Assembly: GCA_963760225.1 (NCBI GenBank)
Contig: CAVXCD010000003.1
Coordinates: 682,001-746,000, forward strand
DNA length: 64,000 bases
Origin: 13-2-20CM-66-19 sp963760225
GTDB lineage: Bacteria; Pseudomonadota; Gammaproteobacteria; Steroidobacterales; Steroidobacteraceae
Direction: 5' to 3'
Shown one piece after another: positions 38,000 to 45,992 of this stretch (within the stretch, counting starts at the first letter, position 1; every line of letters begins with the position of its first letter). The translations under genes were made by a program, and so were the position numbers. The notes beneath the pieces are model-generated. The model did no database searches, had not been told where the DNA came from, and was given only the letters and a program-made list of their open reading frames with translations.

Positions 38000-38503
38000 T
38001 CACTTGGCTGACGTTGTTGAGGGCGTCTGTGCAGACACTGTCGGCGGAGCGGGCGTGTGAGCAATGTCGGCTTGCGCCGGTGCGTCATGTCGGGCGGTCA
38101 GGGACATCATACCCAGCAACCAGATCAGCCAAATCGCAAACAGGATCGCATCTATCACGATGCGCGGATGGACCGTAGTACCGACGCGTACCATCCCAAG
38201 CGCCCGGGCTGCGGGATCGGTCCGGCGTGGCAATAGCGTGATCAAGCGAGCAGCCATCGTGGCAGGGTCCGCCGCCTTCAAAGACGGGACGGGCGACGCG
38301 GCCAGCAGGGACGCCAATTTCTGAGCGGCGGCTTCCGCGGGCAGACCCGTCAAGCCAGCAGCTTCTTGCCAAGGGTCGAGATTCATTCGCGCCAGCAACG
38401 ATACAATGCTCAGCGGCAATCCGTTCCGATCCTCACCGATCGGCGCGAATAGAAAGGCGTCGAACTCTGATCCAAGACGAGAATTCGAAGCAGAATGGTT
38501 CAT
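38000..38503 (-). CDS. Membrane protein of unknown function, 167 aa
   Basis: ATG 38503 overlaps the stop of the PRC-barrel gene (ATGA). The N-terminal part (SRLGSEFDAFLFAPIGEDRN, then LSIVSLLARMNLDPWQEAAG) looks cytoplasmic and helical. A single membrane helix follows at about residues 125-142 (IVIDAILFAIWLIWLLGMM), then an Ala/Thr/Pro-rich tail. The DPWQEAAxLxxLPxEAAxxKLxxLL pattern recurs in small proteobacterial proteins without known role. Its tight coupling to the PRC-barrel gene suggests they act together at the membrane (inference). Confidence 0.68.
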   Translation of the reverse strand: MNHSASNSRLGSEFDAFLFAPIGEDRNGLPLSIVSLLARMNLDPWQEAAGLTGLPAEAAAQKLASLLAASPVPSLKAADPATMAARLITLLPRRTDPAARALGMVRVGTTVHPRIVIDAILFAIWLIWLLGMMSLTARHDAPAQADIAHTPAPPTVSAQTPSTTSAK

Positions 38504-39276
38504 GATCCCGGGGTGTGCGGCCAGTAGCTTGAGCGCTGATAGTGCCGATATAGGTTTGTTTCGTGCGCGCGCGAGAAATCCATACCGGCGTGATATTCGG
38601 GGGCGCCCTGCACCGCATCGCGCGCAACGTCGACGGTCACGAGTCTTTCCGCCCAGTCCACCCGCGTGATCCACTCGGGGGAAATCACCACGTGCTTACC
38701 GGGCCACCAATTGCGCGTATCGACGACGATGTAACGTATGGCCCAGCTCTCGTTGTCCAGCAGAAAGCCTTCCACATGCCCCATCAAAGCGTTGGTGGCC
38801 TGAAGGTGATAGCCGATCACCTCCATGGCGCTTCGCAGATGCGGATCACCGGGAGCCTGAGCGCGCTCACCCAGGGCCTCATTGACGGGCGGTACCGCGA
38901 CAGTCGGGCTCATGGGATAAGGATAAGACGTCGTGCCCCACATGAAGGGGCCGCCCCAATAGCTCGGGTAGCCGTAGCAGCCCAGAAAGTCCGCCTCATG
39001 CTGCCGCGAAACTGGTTTGTCGGTATCAATGGGCGGACTAGCCTCGACCTGCTGCCGGGTCAACGTGACCTGAACGCCGCTCTTGTCCCAGTCGATGCTT
39101 TCGATCGCGATCGGGGAGATGAGCACCTTGCGCCCTTCGAGCCAGCCACCCGTGTCGACCACGAGATAGCGGGCGCCCCAGCGATGATCGTCGAAGTAAA
39201 CGTCCTTGACCTTGCCGATTTCCCCGTCAGACGCCCGGATCGACATGCCGATCAGTTTTTCCATTCGATAAAGCAT
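38500..39276 (-). CDS. Double PRC-barrel domain protein, copy 2
   Basis: 258 residues from ATG 39276 (MLYRMEKLIGMSIRASDGEI). The first PRC half is GMSIRASDGEIGKVKDVYFD with ARYLVVDTGGWL; the second is YHLQATNALMGHVEGFLLDN with WAIRYIVVDTRNWW and HVVISPEWITRVDW. It is collinear with the protein at 23021 but keeps its own C-terminus (RHYQRSSYWPHTPGS). An upstream in-frame start at 39336 is possible but adds non-family residues. First gene of a minus-strand operon with the membrane gene and probably the Crp/Fnr gene. Confidence 0.83.
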   Translation of the reverse strand: MLYRMEKLIGMSIRASDGEIGKVKDVYFDDHRWGARYLVVDTGGWLEGRKVLISPIAIESIDWDKSGVQVTLTRQQVEASPPIDTDKPVSRQHEADFLGCYGYPSYWGGPFMWGTTSYPYPMSPTVAVPPVNEALGERAQAPGDPHLRSAMEVIGYHLQATNALMGHVEGFLLDNESWAIRYIVVDTRNWWPGKHVVISPEWITRVDWAERLVTVDVARDAVQGAPEYHAGMDFSRAHETNLYRHYQRSSYWPHTPGS

Positions 39277-39620
39277 CGTTTCTCTTCGATGAGCGAGTGC
39301 AACGGCTAGTTTTTCGCATGCCCAGCATGGGTACATTGGCTCTGTCTGTCGGTGCGTTGACGCACCGACACACAGCCGTCGATTCGAGGACTTTTGCTAC
39401 GGTAGCGGCGGCATGAGCGCAAGGTTTCCCGCCTCCCTTCACGTGAATGTCTATTGTTTTGTGTGAATCATGCTTTGAAGTTTGACCGTCGATGACTATT
39501 AGATGGAATAGATGGAAGTTCGTGAAACGTCACTAGAGTTTGATTGATGGGCAGCACGCATCGGTTCGTGCTTCGGGTCCGTCAAAACGCACTGTCGAGG
39601 GTCGGAAAGGAAGGTGGAAG
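39277..39620. other. Divergent intergenic region
   Basis: About 340 bases between the leftward PRC-barrel gene and the rightward DUF3309 gene. Promoters for both should lie here; the stretch around 39440-39530 is AT-richer than its surroundings. No defined site was assigned. Confidence 0.4.
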
Positions 39621-39788
39621 ATGGGCACGATTTTGATCATTGTCCTGGTTGTCCTGTTGCTCGGCGGCGGCGGTGGCTATTACGGGTATAGCCGGTATGG
39701 TGGGTCTGGGCTCGGCGGCGCCCTGGGCCTGGTGCTGATCATTCTACTTGTGCTCTGGCTCTTCGGCGGCCTGCACATCAGCCGCTGA
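39621..39788 (+). CDS. DUF3309-family small membrane protein
   Basis: 55 residues from ATG 39621 after the site AAGGTGGAAG. Two hydrophobic helices (TILIIVLVVLLLGGGGG and LGGALGLVLIILLVLWLF) flank a Gly/Tyr-rich turn (YYGYSRYGGSG). This is the pattern of the DUF3309 family, small inner-membrane proteins often found beside stress genes. Last clear gene inside the island. Confidence 0.85.
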   Translation: MGTILIIVLVVLLLGGGGGYYGYSRYGGSGLGGALGLVLIILLVLWLFGGLHISR

Positions 39789-40117
39789 TCTGCAGGACCC
39801 GACTCAGACCGGGCGAGTTCGATTAAGGGCGCATCGGTATCGCCCGCGTTCCTTCGGTTTCCATCCTCTGGACTTCCTGGCGTCGAGCTGCCGTTCTCGG
39901 ATGGCTACAAACGGAACGCCGTTATCGGCTTCGGACGGCCAAAGACACCCTCACTCTCGCTAGTAGAATTCGTGTTCGTATTTAGGCGACATTCTGCGAG
40001 GCGTTGAGCCGATCACAGCAAAGTTATGCGGGAGTCTCGCCGGACTACCCCCGTACTCGAGTCGGGGCAGACTGTGTTCATGAATGCGCGACACGCAGAC
40101 CGAAAACAGCAAAGTCC

Positions 40118-40137
40118 TGCGGGACTTTTGCGGGACT
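40118..40137 (+). repeat. Tandem 9-bp repeat near attR, possible integrase arm site
   Basis: TGCGGGACT occurs at 40118-40126 and 40129-40137. Its spacing and position mirror the tandem pair beside attL. Role inferred. Confidence 0.35.
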
Positions 40138-40209
40138 CACCTGTGCTCTCCTGTGCTCGACGCGTGCAACGGCCGTCCAGCCCACAGGTTTTCGATCAAT
40201 TCGTCGCCA
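40137..40209 (+). repeat. 73-bp repeat, copy A
   Basis: Shares about 90 percent of bases by eye with 44579-44650 (core GCTCGACGCGTGCAACGGCC). The two copies bracket attR and the molybdenum-hydroxylase/cytochrome cluster. Confidence 0.7.
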
Positions 40210-40271
40210 ACAGAATCAAACAGTTACCATGCGGCCTTGTTCGCGAGATTCGCGGCATATAAGGCCGGTCA

Positions 40272-40323
40272 GCCCTTACAAGGCGAATGTCGGCGGTTCG
40301 ATCCCGTCAGCACCCACCAATAA
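40272..40323 (+). repeat. Right attachment-site repeat (attR): tRNA-Val 3' fragment
   Basis: Identical over 52 bases to 15287-15338. It contains the anticodon loop, T-arm, acceptor 3' strand and CCA of tRNA-Val but lacks the 5' half, so it is not a functional tRNA. Confidence 0.88.
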
Positions 40324-40389
40324 ATCATTAAACTTAGGCGATATAATCGTTCGCCGCCGATCCTCGGGGAGAATCGCAAGTAGTCCATC

Positions 40390-40857
40390 ATGTCCACGTC
40401 ATTTAATCTGAATGGCCATCCGGTCACGTTGGATGCCGATCCCACCATGCCGCTGCTATGGGCCATCCGCGAAGAAGCGGGTTTGCATGGCACCAAATTT
40501 GGCTGCGGCATGGCGCTGTGCGGCGCCTGCACGGTCCACGTCGATGGCCAGGCCACGCGCTCGTGTGTGATGCGCCTGTCCGCCGTGGCGGGGCGCGCCG
40601 TCACCACCATCGAAGGGTTGCAAAGCGGTCCCGCCAAAGCGGTGCAAGCCGCCTGGATCGATCTGCAGGTGCCGCAGTGTGGCTACTGCCAATCCGGCCA
40701 AGTGATGTCGGCGACGGCCTTGTTGGAAAAAAACCCAACGCCCACCGATGCCGACATCGACGCTGCCATGAGCGGCAACATCTGCCGCTGTGGGACGTAC
40801 TCCCGCATACGCGCAGCGATTCATGCAGCGGCCAACTCGCTGAAGGCGTCGGCATGA
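40390..40857 (+). CDS. 2Fe-2S subunit of an isoquinoline-1-oxidoreductase-like molybdenum hydroxylase
   Basis: Electron-transfer subunit of a xanthine-oxidase-family enzyme. 155 residues. The plant-type ferredoxin cluster is GCGMALCGACTVH with a later Cys in RSCVMRL; the second cluster uses QCGYCQSG and NICRCGTY. This compact two-cluster form matches IorA and aldehyde-oxidoreductase small subunits. The stop overlaps the large-subunit start (ATGA). There is no FAD subunit; the cytochrome c gene downstream fits the IorAB type that passes electrons to cytochromes. Confidence 0.92.
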   Translation: MSTSFNLNGHPVTLDADPTMPLLWAIREEAGLHGTKFGCGMALCGACTVHVDGQATRSCVMRLSAVAGRAVTTIEGLQSGPAKAVQAAWIDLQVPQCGYCQSGQVMSATALLEKNPTPTDADIDAAMSGNICRCGTYSRIRAAIHAAANSLKASA

Positions 40858-43054
40858 CCTCCGGCCTCATAGCACAGCCCGCGCGGCGCGCCTTCCTCAA
40901 GAATGCCGGTGCGGCCACCGCCGTGGCGCTCACTATCGGCTTCGAATGGGCCGGTACCACGCGCCGCTCACTGGCGCTCGCGCCGCCGGCTACGGGTGCG
41001 GGTCCGCTGTTCGCGCCCAATGCCTTCCTGCGCATCGGTGCCGACAACAGCGTCACCGTCATCGCGAAACACGTCGAAATGGGCCAGGGCGCCTACACCG
41101 GTATTGCCACCGTGGTGGCCGAGGAACTCGACGCGGATTGGTCGTTGGTGCGCGTCGAGAGTGCGCCCGCCGATGCGAAGCGTTATGCCAATTTAGTCTT
41201 CGGTACGTTACAAGGCACGGGCGGCAGTTCGTCCATGGCGAACTCGTGGAACCAGCTCCGCGACGCTGGCGCCAAGGCCCGCGTCATGCTGGTCACCGCC
41301 GCTGCGCAAGAATGGAAAGTCCCCGCCTCGGAATTGACGGTGGATAAGGGCGTGGTCTCGCATGCAAGCACGCAGCGCCACGCGAGCTTCGGCGCGCTCG
41401 CCGGTAAAGCCGCGAAGCTACCGGTCCCCGATAAGGTAACGCTCAAGGACCCGAAGGATTTCAAACTCATCGGACGTAATGTGCCGCGGGTCGATGTGCC
41501 TGCCAAGGTCAACGGCACGGCGCAGTTCACGTTGGACGTGGCGTTACCCGGCATGTTGGTGGCGCTGCTCAAGCGGCCGCCGCAATTTGGCGCCACCGTC
41601 AAAGCTTTCGACGCCAGCGCCGCTGCGGCAGTGCCCGGCGTCGTCAAAGTGGTCGAGGTGCCCGGTGGCGTCGCGGTGGTGGCCAAGGGTTTTTGGGCCG
41701 CCAAGTTGGGCCGCGATGCACTCAAGGTGACCTGGGACGACAGTGGCGCGGAAAAGCGCAGCTCGGCGGCCATGATGGCCGAGTACCGGCGTCTCGCGGA
41801 GCAACCCGCCGTGTCGGCGCGTAACGATGGCGAGCGCCGTGGCGACTATCCGCGACGCGGCCCACAAGATTTCGGCCACCTACGAATTTCCCTATCTCGC
41901 GCACGCCCCCATGGAACCCCTGGACGCGGTGGTAAAGCTTACGGCCACCAGCTGCGAGATCTGGGCGGGCGATCAGTTCCAAACCGTGGACCAAATGAAC
42001 GCGGCAAAAACGGCCGGTCTGGATCCGCAACAGGTCACCATCAACACCCTCTACGCCGGCGGCAGTTTCGGGCGCCGCGCGAATGTACAGTCCGATTACA
42101 TCGTGGAGGCCGTATCGATTGCCAAGGCGAGCGGCGCCGACGGCATCCCGATCAAGCTGCAATGGACTCGCGAGGACGACATTCGTGGCGGCCACTACCG
42201 CCCCATGTATTTTCACAAACTCGAGGCCGGCCTCAACGAGAAAAAAGAACTCGTCGGGTGGCGCCAGGTCATCGTCGGTCAATCCATCATGGCCGGCGGC
42301 CTATTTGCCGCGGATGGTCAAAAATGGCATCGATCCAACTTCGGTGGAAGGCGCCGCGACCATGGCGTACGCCATCCCAAACCTCTCGGTGGAACTGTCG
42401 ACCACCTCATCGCCGTTGCCCATTTTGTGGTGGCGCGTCGTCGGCAGCTCGCACACCGTGTTTGCCGTCGAGGCGTTCATGGACGAGGTGGCGCATGCCG
42501 CCGGCGAAGACCCGTTCGCCTTTCGGCGCAAGCTCCTCGAGCATGAACCCCGCATGAAGGCAGTGTTGGAACTCGCCGCCGAGAAAGCCGGCTGGAGCGG
42601 CGCGCCGTTGCCCAAGGGCAAGGGCCGCGGTATCGCCGTCGCGGAAGCGTTCAAGACGCTGGTCGCCCAGGTCGCCGAAGTGAGCGTGGATGATGATGGT
42701 CACGTAACCGTCGATCGCGTGGTCTGCGCGGTGGATTGCGGTACGCCTATCAATCCCGATGTCATAGCGGCCCAAATGGAGGGCGGGATCGGCTTCGGCT
42801 TGGGTGCGGTGCGCTATGGCGCCATCACCCTGAAGGATGGCCATGTGGAGCAGGACAACTTCAACAGCTACCGCGTGCTGCGCCTGAACGAAATGCCCAA
42901 GATCGAAGTGCACATCGTACCCTCCACCGCGGCACCCACGGGGGTCGGCGAACCCGGTGTCGCGCCCATCGGCCCCGCGGTGGCGAACGCCATTTTCGCG
43001 GCCACCGGCAAGCGCATCCATGTGCTGCCGTTCTCCACTGCAGAGGCTGCCTGA
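40854..43054 (+). pseudogene. Molybdopterin-binding large subunit (IorB-like), two frameshifts
   Basis: Catalytic subunit that would hydroxylate an N-heterocycle or oxidise an aldehyde in the periplasm. The start ATG 40854 leads to a Tat signal (RRAFLKNAGAATAVALTIG). The first frame runs to about 41820, the second from there to about 42310 (YEFPYLAHAPMEPLDAVV, LYAGGSFGRRANVQSDYI), the third to the stop at 43054 (MAYAIPNLSVE, VDCGTPINPDV, and GVGEPGVAPIGPAVANA with the catalytic Glu). Both shifts are +1; removing two bases gives 733 codons including the stop. The second shift is at the GG of 42311-42318. Sequencing error or recent inactivation. Confidence 0.85.
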
Positions 43055-43090
43055 GGTTCGATGAAAGACTCGACTTAGCGAGACATCTCG

Positions 43091-44443
43091 ATGCAACGAG
43101 GACGCGCCACGCATGCTGTGCTCTGGACCTTGACCGCCATCGTCGGCGTCACCGTGGTAGTGGCCGGTTATATCGTGTGGGGACCCCGTGCCACGGACTT
43201 CGCCGGTGGCAAGCAGGTGGCGCTCGCCGATTATCACCAAGGAGATCCCACCGGTGTTCCCGCCGAGCTGAAAACTGCGAGTCTGGTGGAGCGCGGCGAA
43301 TATCTCACCCGTGCCGCGGATTGCGTGGTGTGCCATACGGCCAAGGATGGGGCGCCCTTCGCCGGCGGCCGGGCCTTCGTACTGCCGTTCGGCGTTATGT
43401 ACTCGACCAACATCACGCCGGACGTGGAGACGGGCATCGGCAGCTACACCGACGCCAATTTCCTGGATGCCGTACACAAGGGCATCGGTCGTGGCAATAC
43501 CAAGCTGTATCCCGCCATGCCGTATGCCAGCTACACCTACATGTCGGATGCCGATGCGCTCGCGATCAAGGCATACCTCTTCACGCTGAAACCGCTGCGC
43601 GCGCCGGCGCCGCAGAATACGCTGGCGTTCCCATTCAATCAGCGCGCCTTGATGAGTGTCTGGTCGGCACTCTTCAATCCCGATAAGCGCTACGAACCCA
43701 ATGCCGACCGCAGTCTCGAATGGAATCGCGGCGCCTACCTGGTGGAAGCCATGGAACACTGCGGCGAATGTCATACCCCGCGTAATCTGGGCTTCGCGTT
43801 GAACAACCGGCAGAAATTCGCCGGCGCGGTGCAGGCGGGCTGGCGCGCCTACAACATCACCGAGGACAAGAGCAGCGGCGTGGGCGCGTGGAGCGACGAC
43901 GATCTGGTCCATTACCTCGCCGCGGGTCACGCCGCGGGCCGGGGCACGGCCTCGGGCCCCATGGGCGAAGCTGTGGATGAAAGCTTGAGCCACTTGAAGC
44001 CCAGCGACATCGCCGCGATGGTTGCCTACCTCCGCACGGTGCCGGGCATCCCCACGTCCGACCTACCCAAGCCCAAAACGGCGCCGGCGTCGGCAGTGTA
44101 TTCAGACAGCGTCGCCGCCAAGGATCATCTGCGCGGCCAAGTCGTGTACGAAGGCGCCTGCGCCGGTTGCCACGGCTGGACCGGCATCAGCCCCGTGCTG
44201 GACCTCGCGACCTTGACCGGTACCCGTGCCATCAACGATGCCACGGCCACCAACGTGGCGCAGGTCATCATCCGGGGTGCGCAACGGCAAATGGCCGAGA
44301 CCTCGACCAACATGCCTGCCTTCGGCGACGCTTATTCGGATGCCGAGATCGCGAGCCTCGCCAACTACGTCACCGAGCGATTTGGCACCCGTGGGTCGGA
44401 TCTGAGCGCAGCGACGGTCGCCGAGCTACGCGCGGCGGATTGA
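43091..44443 (+). CDS. Tri-haem cytochrome c, electron acceptor of the molybdenum hydroxylase
   Basis: 450 residues with an N-terminal membrane anchor (LWTLTAIVGVTVVVAGYIV) and three c-type haem sites: CVVCH, CGECH and CAGCH. This is the layout of the cytochrome subunits of membrane alcohol/aldehyde dehydrogenases and of IorAB-type hydroxylases. It would move electrons from the periplasmic enzyme into the respiratory chain. It starts 37 bases after the large-subunit stop and is intact. Maturation requires the Ccm system, not in this window. Confidence 0.92.
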   Translation: MQRGRATHAVLWTLTAIVGVTVVVAGYIVWGPRATDFAGGKQVALADYHQGDPTGVPAELKTASLVERGEYLTRAADCVVCHTAKDGAPFAGGRAFVLPFGVMYSTNITPDVETGIGSYTDANFLDAVHKGIGRGNTKLYPAMPYASYTYMSDADALAIKAYLFTLKPLRAPAPQNTLAFPFNQRALMSVWSALFNPDKRYEPNADRSLEWNRGAYLVEAMEHCGECHTPRNLGFALNNRQKFAGAVQAGWRAYNITEDKSSGVGAWSDDDLVHYLAAGHAAGRGTASGPMGEAVDESLSHLKPSDIAAMVAYLRTVPGIPTSDLPKPKTAPASAVYSDSVAAKDHLRGQVVYEGACAGCHGWTGISPVLDLATLTGTRAINDATATNVAQVIIRGAQRQMAETSTNMPAFGDAYSDAEIASLANYVTERFGTRGSDLSAATVAELRAAD

Positions 44444-44578
44444 GCAGGTCACCAAGGTCAGCCAACCGCGTGCACACAAGACGTGCCGTCGGGCAGCGCC
44501 CCTTTCGCGGCGACCGCTGAGACGCCGTTTCACCAGCCCCTTGCGGCGCTCGCTGCGCCACTTGGCGTCACTCGGAAG

Positions 44579-44650
44579 TCACCGTGCTCTCCCGTGCTCG
44601 ACGCGTGCAACGGCCGTCCGACCCACAGGTTTTCGATGAATTCGTCGCCA
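44579..44650 (+). repeat. 73-bp repeat, copy B
   Basis: Partner of 40137-40209 in the same orientation. No tRNA fragment follows this copy. It lies in the gap between the cytochrome gene and the MFS gene. Confidence 0.7.
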
Positions 44651-44709
44651 GACGTACGGGGCCATCATGTTCATCAGCTTCCAGGGCGGATTCAGCGCGG
44701 TAGAATTTC

Positions 44710-45915
44710 CTACCGCGGCAGTGGCTCAACGCGCTGCAAATTTTGCTTCGCTACGGTCAACAGCACAAAGGCGGCACAGATAAACAGCAGGTATCCAACG
44801 GCACAGACCAACGCCAATACGCCGTATGAGCTGACATGCAGGACAAATCCGCCGACAGCCGGCCCGATTGCGCAGGCAATTAACTGAACAAACCATGCAA
44901 GCATGGCCAGTCGCCCACTCGTGTCGGCCTGCGAAAATAGGCCCATTTGTATCGGATACAACAGGGTCCAGAAGAACTGAAAAGCCGACAAGCTGATCGA
45001 GAACGCAACCGGGTTAAAGACGTAGATAGCGGCATACGTGCTCGCTGCTCCCCCGATCGCGGCCACAACAACGATCAACATGCGCGGCAAGCGGTTAACC
45101 ACCAGGAATGCGGCGATCGCGCCTACCGGGCCGCCCACTAGCCACGCCTGGGCCACCGCGGAGGAAACGGTTGCGACACCCATGTGATGCCCGGCACCCA
45201 CATCGCCCGCATAGCTCCAAAACATGGTGGCACTCACGAAGTATGCAACGGTCACCGTGCACGTCAGCATGGACAGCACAAATGGAACAGTTGCAGAAGA
45301 GGCATTCTCTCGATGCAGCGAACGCTCGCGATGAGTTTTCGGAATCAGCGGAATCATCCACAAGCACAGAGCCGTGGCAGCCGCGATTACCGCGTAGACT
45401 CCCCCGAATCCGAGCAAGCGAAACAGCGTTGGAACCGCGGCCGCCAGCAGTCCTGGACCGACCAGAGTGGCCATGTTGAAAACGGCGAAGTTGCGATCGG
45501 CTCGCTTGGTAGCCGCCAAAAGCCCGATACAAACCACCGTCAGACCACAGCCGATGCCGGCCACCGCCCTTAGCACCAATAACCATCGAAAAGAAGAATC
45601 AACGCCAACACTCAGGCCATTGCCAACGATGATGAATATGAGCGCCGCGATGACAACCTGGCGGCTACCGACCCGTCGCACGACCGCCAGCGCGCCTGCC
45701 GCCCCCAGAGATTGCCCCAACATCTCCGCGGTAACGGACCATCCCGCGGCTTGAACATCGAAATGCGCGAGTCGCTCGAGCCCGTCGACCAATAACGGGA
45801 ACACTCCAAAGGACAAGCTTCCGAGAGCCAGCACGCACTGTATGGCCACGAGCGCCAGAGTGCTGGGTTCCCAGATTCCGTCCTGCGATTCGGCGGCTGT
45901 TGCGCTTGCTACCAT
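44710..45915 (-). CDS. MFS transporter, last gene of the TonB-receptor cluster
   Basis: 401 residues with about 12 hydrophobic helices (for example LVAIQCVLALGSLSFGVFPL and FLLRxLGFGG-type turns). The general MFS layout is clear, but no family-specific motif reveals the substrate. It starts 77 bases after the TonB receptor stop on the same strand, so it probably moves the same ligand, or a breakdown product, across the inner membrane. The sequence ends VAKQNLQRVEPLPR. Start ATG 45915. Confidence 0.82.
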   Translation of the reverse strand: MVASATAAESQDGIWEPSTLALVAIQCVLALGSLSFGVFPLLVDGLERLAHFDVQAAGWSVTAEMLGQSLGAAGALAVVRRVGSRQVVIAALIFIIVGNGLSVGVDSSFRWLLVLRAVAGIGCGLTVVCIGLLAATKRADRNFAVFNMATLVGPGLLAAAVPTLFRLLGFGGVYAVIAAATALCLWMIPLIPKTHRERSLHRENASSATVPFVLSMLTCTVTVAYFVSATMFWSYAGDVGAGHHMGVATVSSAVAQAWLVGGPVGAIAAFLVVNRLPRMLIVVVAAIGGAASTYAAIYVFNPVAFSISLSAFQFFWTLLYPIQMGLFSQADTSGRLAMLAWFVQLIACAIGPAVGGFVLHVSSYGVLALVCAVGYLLFICAAFVLLTVAKQNLQRVEPLPR

Positions 45916-45992
45916 GAGCAGCCTGCTTCCATACCTGTGCTGCGCCGGCCGGCGGCCGACGTGCGGTCACAGCAGCACAACATGTGTCGCAG

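Larger units (their letters stand above)
39789..40271. other. Right end of the island without genes
   Basis: About 480 bases holding the tandem TGCGGGACT pair (40118-40137), the 73-bp repeat shared with 44579-44650, and the approach to attR. No integrase or excisionase frame is present. Confidence 0.5.

Noticed and set aside
15335..40271. Integrase, transposase or insertion sequence in the island
   Set aside because: No frame shows tyrosine-recombinase, serine-recombinase or DDE-transposase motifs, and no long terminal inverted repeats were found.
40272..40323. Second tRNA-Val gene
   Set aside because: Only the 3' half is present; no D-arm or 5' acceptor strand. It is an attachment-site duplicate.
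42407..43993. 528-codon minus-strand open frame opposite the hydroxylase and cytochrome genes
   Set aside because: Both genes on the plus strand have clear motifs; the antisense frame does not.
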